This document shows positions 1 to 7,400 of a stretch of DNA of 12,983 nt, one piece after another. Made by a program: the position numbers and the translations under genes. Location of the stretch: contig ONVG01000022.1 of assembly GCA_900321195.1 (NCBI GenBank), positions 1-12,983 on the forward strand. The letters run 5' to 3'. Numbering within the stretch: position 1 is the stretch's first letter; each line of letters begins with the position of its first letter. The notes below the pieces were generated by a model, which saw only the letters and a list, made by a program, of their open reading frames with translations, ran no database searches and was not told the DNA's origin. Source of the DNA: an uncultured Eubacteriales bacterium (GTDB lineage Bacteria > Bacillota > Clostridia > Oscillospirales > Acutalibacteraceae).

Positions 1-1497
1 TTCGATCTGTGTCATTTCCTGACCAGGATACCACTTATCAAATGCCTGACCAGCGCCGTCCTCTGTATAGAACTCAGGATAATCCTTGCCTGTGAGCTTA
101 TCGATTACCTTTGTGAAGTCTGAATTCCACCAGTAAGCATATACTTTGTCCCACTTTGTCTGTGAGTTGTCGAAGTATACATAGTCTGTCTTCTGTGACT
201 CATAATACTCAGGCTCTGCATCTGAAACTTCTGAAGTATCTGAAACTTCTGAAACTTCTGAAGTATCTGAAACTTCTGAAACATCTGAAGGCACTGAGCT
301 CTCTTGTTCTTCTTCTTTACCTGTGTATACATATACCATATCAGCAAGCTCGCTGTCGTCGCCGCCTGCTCTGTATGCATAGGAGATCGGCCAAAGTTCC
401 TCATCATCGCCGCTCATATCAAGCAATACAGTTACTGTAGTTGTATTTTCGCAAGTGAAAGAAAGGTTTGTCTGGCTGTTGTATGTTCTTTCATAGTCAG
501 CCTCATAAGCGCCCCAGCTGTCAGTCCATGCGCTGTCCTTACGAACCTTGAACTCATAGCTGCCGGGCTCAAATGTTACTTTACCGATAACAGCTGTATT
601 GTCATCGTTGTAATACATCTGAATGTCAGGCTGCTCGCCCCATCCTGTCATTGAACCAACGATACCATAGGGTGAAGGCTCACCAACAGGCTCCTGCTCT
701 TCAACTTTACCTGTGTTAACTATAGTTACCTTACCGTCTGCACCGTAGTACATGTATGATACAGGCCAAAGCTCCTCATCCTCACCTAATGTGTTAAGTA
801 ATACGATGATTGTTGTATCCTCTGTAACAGAGAGCTTGCAGTTTGTCTGGCTGTTGTATGTTCTGTCATAGTCAGCCTCATAAGCGCCCCAGCTGTCAGT
901 CCATGCGCTGTCCTTACGAACCTTAAACTCATAATCGCCTGCTGAAACCTTTATTTTTCCGACAACGCCGCCATCTGTCTTATACATTACAACGTCAGGC
1001 TGCTCGCCCCATCCTGTCATTGAACCAACGATACCATACTCAGTAGCTGTATCTGTTGTTGTAGTACCGAAAGATACAGGCCATACGTTACCGTCTTCGC
1101 CAAGAGCATCAAGAATTACGAAGAGATCTGTGCCGTCCTCTGTTATATCAACATGGCAGTTTGTCTGGCTGTTGAATGTACGGTCGTAATCTGCCTCATA
1201 AACACCCCAGCTGTCATCCCATGCGCTGTCAGCACGAACCTTAAAGTCGTAGCTGCCTGCATCAAGATCCTGAACAACACCTACATATATAGCTGAATCT
1301 TCAGCTGCACGATACATAGGAATATCGGGTTCTGAGCCCCAACCTGTCATTGAACCAACAATACCGATCGTGTGATTGTCGAAGTATGTTGCAACTTCGC
1401 TGTCATCCATTGCTTCACGAGCGGATACTGCTACAGTAGCCATTGAGCCAACAAGAGCGGCTGCAAGAGCTATACCAAGAATTTTCTTAGTCTGCAT
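1..1497 (-). CDS. Secreted multi-module starch-binding protein, C-terminus beyond the window
   Basis: The frame stays open from the ATG at 1497 to the left edge, giving 499 codons without a stop. An AGGAGGA ribosome site lies about 8 bases before the ATG. Residues 1-26 are a signal peptide (KK, hydrophobic core, V-S-A then R27). Three similar modules follow at about 44-145, 155-248 and 278-371. Each begins with IGIVGSMTGWG or YGIVGSMTGWG, contains YxFKVRxDSAW followed by DSWG and NSQTN, and ends in WPVS or WPIS. This pattern resembles X25 and SusE/SusF-type starch-binding beta-sandwiches. An acidic Ser/Glu/Val linker (about 400-427) leads to a module starting VYFDNSQTKWDKVYAYWWN and reaching WYPGQEMT, which is the pattern of CBM26. 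No catalytic domain is visible. I infer a cell-surface or extracellular starch-binding protein, comparable in concept to the Ruminococcus bromii Sas proteins. What follows the CBM26 (more CBMs, dockerin or anchor) cannot be seen. Secretion and the repeats are certain; module family names are less so. Confidence 0.85.
   Translation of the reverse strand, partial: MQTKKILGIALAAALVGSMATVAVSAREAMDDSEVATYFDNHTIGIVGSMTGWGSEPDIPMYRAAEDSAIYVGVVQDLDAGSYDFKVRADSAWDDSWGVYEADYDRTFNSQTNCHVDITEDGTDLFVILDALGEDGNVWPVSFGTTTTDTATEYGIVGSMTGWGEQPDVVMYKTDGGVVGKIKVSAGDYEFKVRKDSAWTDSWGAYEADYDRTYNSQTNCKLSVTEDTTIIVLLNTLGEDEELWPVSYMYYGADGKVTIVNTGKVEEQEPVGEPSPYGIVGSMTGWGEQPDIQMYYNDDNTAVIGKVTFEPGSYEFKVRKDSAWTDSWGAYEADYERTYNSQTNLSFTCENTTTVTVLLDMSGDDEELWPISYAYRAGGDDSELADMVYVYTGKEEEQESSVPSDVSEVSDTSEVSEVSDTSEVSDAEPEYYESQKTDYVYFDNSQTKWDKVYAYWWNSDFTKVIDKLTGKDYPEFYTEDGAGQAFDKWYPGQEMTQIE
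221..290 (-). repeat. Tandem Ser/Glu/Val/Thr/Asp linker repeat
   Basis: On the plus strand, units such as TCTGAAACT and TCTGAAGTA recur in tandem, encoding alternating S-E-V and S-D-T triplets on the minus strand inside the starch-binding protein. It forms a flexible acidic linker between the third beta module and the CBM26. Unit length is a multiple of three, so copy-number change would keep the frame. Confidence 0.85.
466..1038 (-). repeat. Near-identical DNA of modules 2 and 3 of the starch-binding protein
   Basis: Bases 466-558 and 841-933 differ at only two of 93 positions, with a period of 375 bases (125 residues). A 45-base segment at 625-669 is repeated exactly at 994-1038. Module 1 (about 1063-1368) is recognisably homologous but more diverged. 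This indicates a recent duplication or gene conversion between modules 2 and 3. Confidence 0.9.
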
Positions 1498-1555
1498 GTA
1501 AATCTTCCTCCTGAAAATTGATTTTATAAAGCACTCATAGGTACTTTTGTTATAG

Positions 1556-1584
1556 ATTATACAACCCAAATCAAAAAAAATCAA
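1556..1584 (-). promoter_or_regulatory. Sigma-A-type promoter of the starch-binding protein gene
   Basis: Read on the minus strand, TTGATT (1579-1584) and TATAAT (1556-1561) are separated by 17 bases. This leaves a leader of roughly 50 bases before the ATG at 1497. The -10 is a consensus match; the -35 has two mismatches. Confidence 0.65.
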
Positions 1585-1869
1585 GCACAAAGTATTTGAT
1601 ATTTATTCTTTTATTTTGACAGAGTTCATTTTTTTGGATATTTTAACGAAAAATTTTTCAAAAAATCGACTTAAAACAAAAAATTCTTTTTATCATTTAT
1701 GCAAACAGTCCATTTTCAGAGTTACAAAATTGTAAACTATAACAAAAAAATTATTACAGAATCATAACTTTTTTTATTATTGCCCTTATATTTCCTGTAC
1801 AAATTTGAAACATAAAGGTTATTTTTGTATCAAAAAAGAAAAACATTCACTTATATTGGGCAATAATAT

Positions 1870-1898
1870 TTGACATTATAGGCAAAAAAATATATTAT
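1870..1898 (+). promoter_or_regulatory. Promoter of the zinc-ribbon membrane protein gene
   Basis: A consensus TTGACA (1870-1875) is followed after 17 bases by TATTAT (1893-1898). A second TATAAT lies slightly downstream at 1901-1906, so the exact start point is uncertain. The right arm of an 11-base inverted repeat ends one base before the -35. Confidence 0.6.
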
Positions 1899-1944
1899 AG
1901 TATAATAGCATAAAAGGTACTAAAAACAGGAACGAGGTAAAGAA

Positions 1945-2454
1945 ATGAAATACTGCACACACTGCAAAAGGATATTCAAAAACGAGGACATGCAAAGCTG
2001 CTCGAAATGTTCAAGAAAGCTGATAAGCGACCCAAATCAATATTCACCTGTAAACATAGTTACAGCAAACGGATTTGAGCTTGAGCGCATAAAAGCTGCG
2101 CTGACTGACAGCAAGATACCATTCACCGTTCAGGAAGCGGAAAAGGACACAGGAATACAGATACTCAACTCTGCCCCGCCCGAAAACTGCACGATAAAAG
2201 TGCCTTTAGGATACTATACCGAAGCAAACGACCTGCTTATAGGGATAGGCGCGATAAACGAAGCCGAAGAGCTTTCGGAAGAAGACGAAGCCAGACTGAA
2301 AGAAGAGCGCAAAAAAGACTCTTTGCTGCCGGAAACACCGGGAAAGCGTTTTCTGTCATCACTGATGTTCATAATATTCTTTATATTAATGATAGCCGCC
2401 GTAATATTCATAACCGACCTTATCACGCCGTTCATAAACCCGTATTATTCCTAA
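1945..2454 (+). CDS. Zinc-ribbon membrane protein with a DUF2007-like middle domain
   Basis: This is a 169-residue protein starting at an ATG preceded by GAGGT. Residues 4-22 form a compact zinc ribbon with CxxC pairs at C4/C7 and C19/C22. The middle (about 35-105) begins with VNIVTANGFELERIKAALTDSKIPF, which resembles the DUF2007 'signal transducing' domain, a small ACT-like fold often found next to zinc ribbons. An acidic, charged linker (about 107-130) precedes one hydrophobic membrane segment (about 137-158) and a short tail, so the ribbon and DUF domain probably face the cytoplasm on a C-terminal anchor. It stands alone, between its own promoter and a terminator shared with the convergent pullulanase gene. 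Function is unknown; the ribbon and membrane helix are clear, the DUF2007 match is a judgement by eye. Confidence 0.8.
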   Translation: MKYCTHCKRIFKNEDMQSCSKCSRKLISDPNQYSPVNIVTANGFELERIKAALTDSKIPFTVQEAEKDTGIQILNSAPPENCTIKVPLGYYTEANDLLIGIGAINEAEELSEEDEARLKEERKKDSLLPETPGKRFLSSLMFIIFFILMIAAVIFITDLITPFINPYYS

Positions 2455-2504
2455 AGCATTTATTTTTCCGTAAAATTTCAGCCAAAATTATAATATAATA
2501 AGCT

Positions 2505-2534
2505 CAGGCACGGTAAGCAAATTTACCGTGCCTG
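2505..2534. terminator. Bidirectional terminator between convergent genes
   Basis: CAGGCACGGTAA and TTACCGTGCCTG form a perfect 12-base-pair stem around a six-base loop. It sits between the stop of the zinc-ribbon gene (2454) and the stop of the pullulanase gene (2540). T-rich flanks are present on both strands, so it can serve both genes. Confidence 0.85.
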
Positions 2535-2539
2535 TTATT

Positions 2540-5500
2540 TCAGTGTCTCTTTTTCTTTTTTCTCAGTATCGCTGCCGAAACTGCCGCTGCTCCTGTTACA
2601 AGCGCCGTTATGCCAAGTATGCCGGCTATCTTCTTTTTCGTCTCATTATTTTCGGAAACTTTTGAAGCCTTCTCCTCATACTCATATATTACATACACAG
2701 GAACATCACTGAATTCACCCGACGTATTTCCGGTAGAAGCCGAAAGCTGCATATTTTCAAAGCTTCCCTCTTTACTCGTGTACTTCTCACCGGTCTTTCC
2801 CGAAAGCACTTCTGTTTTCAGAACATTTCCGTCAGTGCTTATGTGTATTACATTGACCTTCCCGGTAAAGCTTGCATTTATGCCGTCTATCCATACTTCA
2901 CCGTGTACCTTGCAGCCGTTATTTCCGAAATAATCATCAGTATTTTCCTTGCCGTCACTGAAAATAACATAGATATCATCACGGCTGCCTATATCCTTTA
3001 TTGAAAGCTTATACCAGCCAGCACCAAGCTCGCTGTCAGGCTGCATTTTATCGCCCTTTTTATCGGTATACTCAGTCTTTTCGTCGCCCATCTTGTATAC
3101 GTATGCGAATACATCACTCCAGCCCTTTGTGCTGCGGTAATGAAGTACAAGATCACTGTTCTCAACAGGCTTATAATAATAAGTTACGTTTATATCCTCA
3201 TTTCCTGCCTTGCCTACAGCATTTGCAGGGAATTTCGACATGTCTGTTTCATATCCGCTTACTACCTTGACAGCCGCGCTGTAATCGCTGCCCTCTCTTA
3301 TTCTCTTGGAAGTTCCTGATGCAACTTCTTCATCCTTGCCGCTGAGCATCTTGTTTGCCTCTTTGAGATACTTTACATTGAGCGTAACGACCTTGCCGCT
3401 GAATTTCTTGTAGTAATATGTTACTGTCTGAGCATCTTTTGTAAATTTTCCTGTTTCGCTGCCCTCTACACGCACAAAGTCATAGTCTGTATTGAGCGAG
3501 TCATTCCTGCTGACTTTATAAGAATCACCCTCGCTGCCCTTGTACACCCTCTTGGATATCACTTCACCGCTGTCGGCATCCTTATACTCAACTCTTACAG
3601 CACACTTATCGGAGCTTAAAGCAAGACGCTTGAAGCTTTCACTGTCTGCAAGCACCATAGCTGAGCGCGCAGGTATCTTGACTGTATTTCCGCTGACAGT
3701 TCCGAGACTTTCAAGACCCGCCTCGTATTTATCGGCGATTATCGTCCATTCGGAAGGAAGAGTTTTTCCTGACGGCGCTTTAAGCTCGACAGTCTTTTCC
3801 TCCTCGTTTGCGTTTACGATAACAGCAGCATTTTTCCATTCCTTATCCTTTGTGAGCGCATTTTCAAGCGTATATGCAACAACTCCTGTGTCTGTATCGG
3901 CAAAATCAACAAGCTTTGCAGATGTCATTGTGCTGTCCCTGAAAGGCTTGTAATGCTTTCTTATCTCGATAAGACCTGAATAGTATGAAACAAGGTCATG
4001 GAATTCGCTTGCTCTCTCCCAGTCAAGAAGATTTACCTCTGTTGAAGATGCATGGCTGTTCTCATCGCCGTACTTTGTTCTTGCAAATTCCTCGCCTGCC
4101 TGCATAAAGGTTATTCCCTGAGATGTAAGCGTAAGCGCAGCCGCCAGCCTGTTCATATCGACAAGCTGTTCATCTCTTTCCGCATAGCTCATATCATTCT
4201 TTACGGAAATGACAAGCTTATCATATAATGTAAAGTTATCGTGAGCGGAGGTATATGCAATAGCCTGTGACGGCTGATTTGCCCACTGGTTATTTATAGT
4301 ATTCGCAGTTATGGCTGCCTGAAGATTTGTCTTGCCGCTGCCGTTCTGTATAAAGCCCTTGTCAAGGCCGTTGAAAACATGACCCTTTACCGCGTCGCGG
4401 TAATCATCATTGAATGCTCCTATACGCTCAGAAAGCTTTCTGATATTAGCCTTTACTGCCGTAAGCTCTTTTGTAGCAAGCGGTCCGCCAGTCCAGGGCT
4501 CGCCGTACATTATTACCTTTGAGCCGTCTTTTACGTTAGTGTCAAGCGCCTTGCGTATCTCGTTCATGGTCGTGATATCATGCACTCCCATAAGGTCAAA
4601 ACGGAATCCGTCTATATGATACTCATTTGTCCAGTAAAGGATAGAATCTATCATATACTTTCTGTACATAAGGTGGTCGCTTGCGGTCTCATTGCCGCAG
4701 GCTGAACCGTTGCTGAATGTGCCGTCTGCATTCATGCGGTAGTAATAACCCGGAACCGTCTTTTCAAACCAGCTTCCCTCGCCTGTAAATGTGTGGTTAT
4801 AAACAACATCCATGATAACGCCTATCCCTGCATTATGCAGCGCCATTATCATCTGTTTGAACTCCTTTATCCTTACAGCGCCGTGAAACGGGTCTGTAGA
4901 ATAAGAGCCTTCGGGAACATTATAATTTTTCGGGTCATATCCCCAGTTGAAGCTGTCAGCCTCTGTATCCGACTCATCAACTGTTGCATAGTCATAAACG
5001 GGCAAAAGCTGCACATGCGTAACACCTAACTTTTTAAGATATTCTATACATGTAGAATATTCTCCCTTGCCGTCTATAGATGTGCCTTTTTCCGTAAATG
5101 CAAGATATTTGCCCTTGTGTTTAAGAGACACTCCCGATACCTCGCTGCTTGAAAAGTCCTTTACGTGGACTTCCCATACGACCGCATCTGTCTGGTCATC
5201 ATAAAGTACATGCTTATCATTCTGCCAGCCGTCAGGATCTGTTTCCGCAAGGTCTACTACCATGCTGCGGTTTCCGTTAACGCCTGCCGCCTTTGCATAT
5301 ATATCTGCCGTTTCTCTTGTAACACCGTTAACAGTCACAAGATATGTATAATAACAGTTTTTCTTATCTCCGTTTACTCTTGCGCTCCATACGCCGTTTG
5401 AGCCTTTCTGCATTATAGTTGTAGAGATATCCTGCGCGCCTGCTTCCTCACTGCTGCCCGTTGCGTAGAGCTTTACTGCAACACCTGATGCACTCGGAGC

Positions 5501-5698
5501 CCATACTTTGAACACAGTAGCTTCTTTTGTATAAGTTGCGCCAAGATCCTTTCCCGTATAAGCCTGAGCATCAAGCTCATGTGCATATTTTACTGCCGTT
5601 TCATTTTTCTCTTCTACAGCCTTTACCATTACACCGTTTCCTCCTAATATAGTCATTACCGCCATAATACAGCCAAGCATTCTTTTTAAACCACGCAC
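2540..5698 (-). CDS. pulA: Cell-surface type I pullulanase (GH13) with MucBP and CBM26-like modules
   Basis: This enzyme should hydrolyse alpha-1,6 branches of pullulan, amylopectin and limit dextrins outside the cell. I place the start at the GTG at 5698 because GGAGGT lies six bases upstream; an open frame runs back to a GTG at 5743 without a ribosome site. In 1052-residue numbering: signal peptide about 1-30; CBM48-like domain about 59-157; pullulanase signature FNWGYDP at 250-256 (usually YNWGYDP); region I DVVYNH at 297; nucleophile D368 in GFRFDLMG; acid/base E400 in MYGEPW; D487 in SAHDNF. The catalytic core is complete. It is followed by two MucBP-like domains (about 698-765 and 768-843, ending VTYYYK), a CBM26-like starch module (about 847-939), a third MucBP-like domain (about 945-1009), and a membrane helix (1023-1045) with a basic tail RKKKKRH. 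No LPXTG motif is present. The nearby starch-binding protein fits a surface starch-degrading role. Confidence 0.93.
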   Translation of the reverse strand: MRGLKRMLGCIMAVMTILGGNGVMVKAVEEKNETAVKYAHELDAQAYTGKDLGATYTKEATVFKVWAPSASGVAVKLYATGSSEEAGAQDISTTIMQKGSNGVWSARVNGDKKNCYYTYLVTVNGVTRETADIYAKAAGVNGNRSMVVDLAETDPDGWQNDKHVLYDDQTDAVVWEVHVKDFSSSEVSGVSLKHKGKYLAFTEKGTSIDGKGEYSTCIEYLKKLGVTHVQLLPVYDYATVDESDTEADSFNWGYDPKNYNVPEGSYSTDPFHGAVRIKEFKQMIMALHNAGIGVIMDVVYNHTFTGEGSWFEKTVPGYYYRMNADGTFSNGSACGNETASDHLMYRKYMIDSILYWTNEYHIDGFRFDLMGVHDITTMNEIRKALDTNVKDGSKVIMYGEPWTGGPLATKELTAVKANIRKLSERIGAFNDDYRDAVKGHVFNGLDKGFIQNGSGKTNLQAAITANTINNQWANQPSQAIAYTSAHDNFTLYDKLVISVKNDMSYAERDEQLVDMNRLAAALTLTSQGITFMQAGEEFARTKYGDENSHASSTEVNLLDWERASEFHDLVSYYSGLIEIRKHYKPFRDSTMTSAKLVDFADTDTGVVAYTLENALTKDKEWKNAAVIVNANEEEKTVELKAPSGKTLPSEWTIIADKYEAGLESLGTVSGNTVKIPARSAMVLADSESFKRLALSSDKCAVRVEYKDADSGEVISKRVYKGSEGDSYKVSRNDSLNTDYDFVRVEGSETGKFTKDAQTVTYYYKKFSGKVVTLNVKYLKEANKMLSGKDEEVASGTSKRIREGSDYSAAVKVVSGYETDMSKFPANAVGKAGNEDINVTYYYKPVENSDLVLHYRSTKGWSDVFAYVYKMGDEKTEYTDKKGDKMQPDSELGAGWYKLSIKDIGSRDDIYVIFSDGKENTDDYFGNNGCKVHGEVWIDGINASFTGKVNVIHISTDGNVLKTEVLSGKTGEKYTSKEGSFENMQLSASTGNTSGEFSDVPVYVIYEYEEKASKVSENNETKKKIAGILGITALVTGAAAVSAAILRKKKKRH

Positions 5699-5704
5699 TG
5701 CTGC

Positions 5705-5710
5705 ACCTCC
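5705..5710 (-). promoter_or_regulatory. Ribosome binding site that fixes the pullulanase start
   Basis: GGAGGT on the minus strand lies six bases before the GTG at 5698. The predicted transcription start also falls downstream of the longer-frame GTG at 5743, which argues against that longer form. Confidence 0.8.
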
Positions 5711-5733
5711 ATAAACATTTCCATATATTATTG

Positions 5734-5763
5734 ATTTTAACACAATTCACTATATAATTACAA
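5734..5763 (-). promoter_or_regulatory. Candidate pullulanase promoter
   Basis: On the minus strand, TTGTAA (5758-5763) and TAAAAT (5734-5739) are 18 bases apart, placing transcription start near 5727. Both boxes are imperfect, so this is the best candidate and not a certain one. Confidence 0.4.
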
Positions 5764-5799
5764 TCCTTTTTTTGAAATTTTATTACAATTTCCATAAAT

Positions 5800-5828
5800 A
5801 AAAAGGTACGTCACGGACGCACCTTTTT
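5800..5828 (-). terminator. Terminator of the AI-2E-family permease gene
   Basis: In the minus-strand RNA, AAAAAGGUGCGUC pairs with GACGUACCUUUUU around a three-base loop, with one G-U pair and a terminal U run. The G-U pair becomes an A-C mismatch in plus-strand RNA, which points to minus-strand use. It separates the permease gene from the pullulanase gene. Confidence 0.8.
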
Positions 5829-5839
5829 ACATTACTTAT

Positions 5840-7177
5840 TTATGACTTGCGTCTTCTTTTTCCGTTCTTGCCTCTTGTTTCGGCTTTGGTTCTTACAGCC
5901 TCAACAACGGCATTTATAGCACTTTTCTTGGTTTCCTCATCCTCGTCAATGCCATCTATCTCCTTCTGGAGCTCATACACTTCATCCTCATACTCATCCT
6001 GCTCGTCATATCTTGCCTCGTATTTCTTTTTGGGTATACTTCTCTGCTTTATTCTGAGATATACAAATCTTCTGACAAGAGTATATATGACATATGTAAC
6101 AGGGCCGCTGACAAGAAGACCTATTATTCCGAAAAATCCGCTGAAAAGTACGATAGCGGCAATAAGCACGATAGGCGGAAGACCTATTTTTGAACCTACT
6201 ACTCTGGGGAATATAAGATTGCCTTCTATCTGCTGGAGTATTACCATATACAGCACAAACCACAATGCCTGCATCGGATTTACCGTAAGGAGAAGAATGC
6301 CCATTATAGCTGTACCTATACCTATACCGAACATGGGTATCCATGACATTATAGCGACTACGACTCCGCCGAGCGCAGCATAAGGAAATCCGAACAGCGT
6401 CATTCCGAGCGCGGTAAGGGTACCGATTATAAGACATTCTATCATCTGACCGGTAATGCTGTTATAAAAAGACTTATTTGTAAGATGACCTACCTCTGCA
6501 ATAAAGTCAGCAGTTTTGAGCGGAAAAACTGCATATACGAACTTTTTGACATCAGAGGAAAGCTTTTCCTTTCTCATAAGAACATATATTGCAAGCACTA
6601 TTCCAAGGAACACATTTACTACAGTACTTATAAGCGATGTAACTATACCTATCACAGATGAAGCAAGATTTGTACCGTTATTTTTAAGGAAGTTGACAGC
6701 GGTATCGGTTAAGGACTTCCAGTCTATAGACAGGCTCTCCACTATCTGCTTTATCATATCATTCTGTTCGCTTATCTCATTCAGCCATTTCTGTATGTTC
6801 TGAACGACAGTAGGTATACTCTCGGCAATTGTTGTAAGGCTCTTGGTTATTTCAGGTATGATTATTATAAGAAAGACAGCTATAATAGTTATAAATATCG
6901 CCATAGACAATACTATAGCTATAGGCCGTCTTGCGTTTTCCTTGAATTTGCTTACAGGCTTTCCGTTTTTAGGCCGAAAAAGATGTTTTTCTATCTCCTT
7001 CAACGGCACGTTAAGCAGGAATATCACAACTCCCGAAATTATAAAAGGAGTCATTATCCCCAGCATCCAGTAGATGAAAGAGAACACCAGGTTCATATGC
7101 TCCAGCGCAAGATATACAAGTATCACACCTATCGCAAGACAGAATATACGAACCATTGTTTTCTTGTTAAGCTCCAT
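5840..7177 (-). CDS. AI-2E transporter family membrane protein (YdiK/TqsA/YtvI-like permease)
   Basis: The protein is a polytopic permease of 445 residues. I chose the ATG at 7177, six bases after GGGGTG, over an in-frame GTG at 7186 that lies inside that ribosome site. Hydrophobic segments occur at about 10-27, 33-56, 85-108, 176-201, 243-263, 267-297 and 333-368, with a long amphipathic stretch (about 109-170) in between, the usual architecture of this family. The family signature region QQIEGNLIFPRVVGSKIGLPP-like lies at 315-335. After residue 370 there is an unusual, highly charged tail of about 75 residues: acidic at 387-415, then basic, ending KRRRKS. Family members export small molecules or act as cation antiporters; the substrate here cannot be told. 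It has its own promoter and terminator and is divergent from fba. Confidence 0.88.
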   Translation of the reverse strand: MELNKKTMVRIFCLAIGVILVYLALEHMNLVFSFIYWMLGIMTPFIISGVVIFLLNVPLKEIEKHLFRPKNGKPVSKFKENARRPIAIVLSMAIFITIIAVFLIIIIPEITKSLTTIAESIPTVVQNIQKWLNEISEQNDMIKQIVESLSIDWKSLTDTAVNFLKNNGTNLASSVIGIVTSLISTVVNVFLGIVLAIYVLMRKEKLSSDVKKFVYAVFPLKTADFIAEVGHLTNKSFYNSITGQMIECLIIGTLTALGMTLFGFPYAALGGVVVAIMSWIPMFGIGIGTAIMGILLLTVNPMQALWFVLYMVILQQIEGNLIFPRVVGSKIGLPPIVLIAAIVLFSGFFGIIGLLVSGPVTYVIYTLVRRFVYLRIKQRSIPKKKYEARYDEQDEYEDEVYELQKEIDGIDEDEETKKSAINAVVEAVRTKAETRGKNGKRRRKS

Positions 7178-7225
7178 TGATATCACCCCGATAAGACATT
7201 TATTTTTTTAACTGCTCATATAAAA

Positions 7226-7254
7226 ATTATAATACACAAGAAATTTAAAGTCAA
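7226..7254 (-). promoter_or_regulatory. Promoter of the AI-2E-family permease gene
   Basis: On the minus strand, TTGACT (7249-7254) and TATAAT (7226-7231) are 17 bases apart. Each is consensus or one base from it. The leader is about 45 bases. Confidence 0.8.
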
Positions 7255-7324
7255 CAATTTATAATGATGCAAAAATATTTACAAAAAATATAAAAAGACT
7301 CTTTATATTTCAAAATTTTTATTG

Positions 7325-7330
7325 TATAAT
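7325..7330 (+). promoter_or_regulatory. Candidate -10 box of fba
   Basis: TATAAT at 7325-7330 is the best -10 upstream of fba. The sequence 17 bases before it (TTTATA) is a poor -35, so an activator or a different -35 spacing may be involved. Confidence 0.5.
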
Positions 7331-7340
7331 ATTTATAGCT

Positions 7341-7367
7341 GTATATGAACCTAAAGGTATCATATAC
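7341..7367 (+). promoter_or_regulatory. Hairpin in the fba leader
   Basis: GTATATGA-ACC pairs with GGT-A-TCATATAC around a TAAA loop, with one bulged base. It sits just after the expected transcription start and 33 bases before the ATG. It may be an operator-like dyad or a 5' RNA hairpin affecting mRNA stability; it has no T run and is not a terminator. Confidence 0.45.
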
Positions 7368-7400
7368 AAATTAAAATTTAATTCCGGAGTGTGATTTACA

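Larger units (their letters stand above)
1498..1944. other. AT-rich divergent intergenic region without a gene
   Basis: This stretch separates the starch-binding gene (minus) from the zinc-ribbon gene (plus). It contains a promoter for each direction and an 11-base inverted repeat at 1775-1785 and 1858-1868. I see no convincing open frame or RNA gene. Homopolymer A and T runs dominate 1615-1760. Confidence 0.7.

Noticed and set aside
221..290. Possible CRISPR array from short repeats
   Set aside because: Units are contiguous, degenerate and in frame, with no spacers of regular length; it is a protein linker.
156..654. Plus-strand open frames of about 95-115 codons
   Set aside because: They lie antisense to the starch-binding gene, whose frame has a signal peptide, ribosome site and repeated domains; the plus-strand products are repeats of low-complexity L/K sequence.
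5847..6383. 178-codon plus-strand frame
   Set aside because: It is fully antisense to the AI-2E-family permease, low in complexity (Ser-rich) and has no ribosome site.
6006..6437. 143-codon minus-strand frame rich in Arg, Tyr and Ser
   Set aside because: It is an out-of-frame shadow within the permease gene and has no independent start signal.
7178..7400. Riboswitch between the permease gene and fba
   Set aside because: Only promoters and one short hairpin are visible; there is no conserved multi-stem aptamer or terminator/antiterminator pair.
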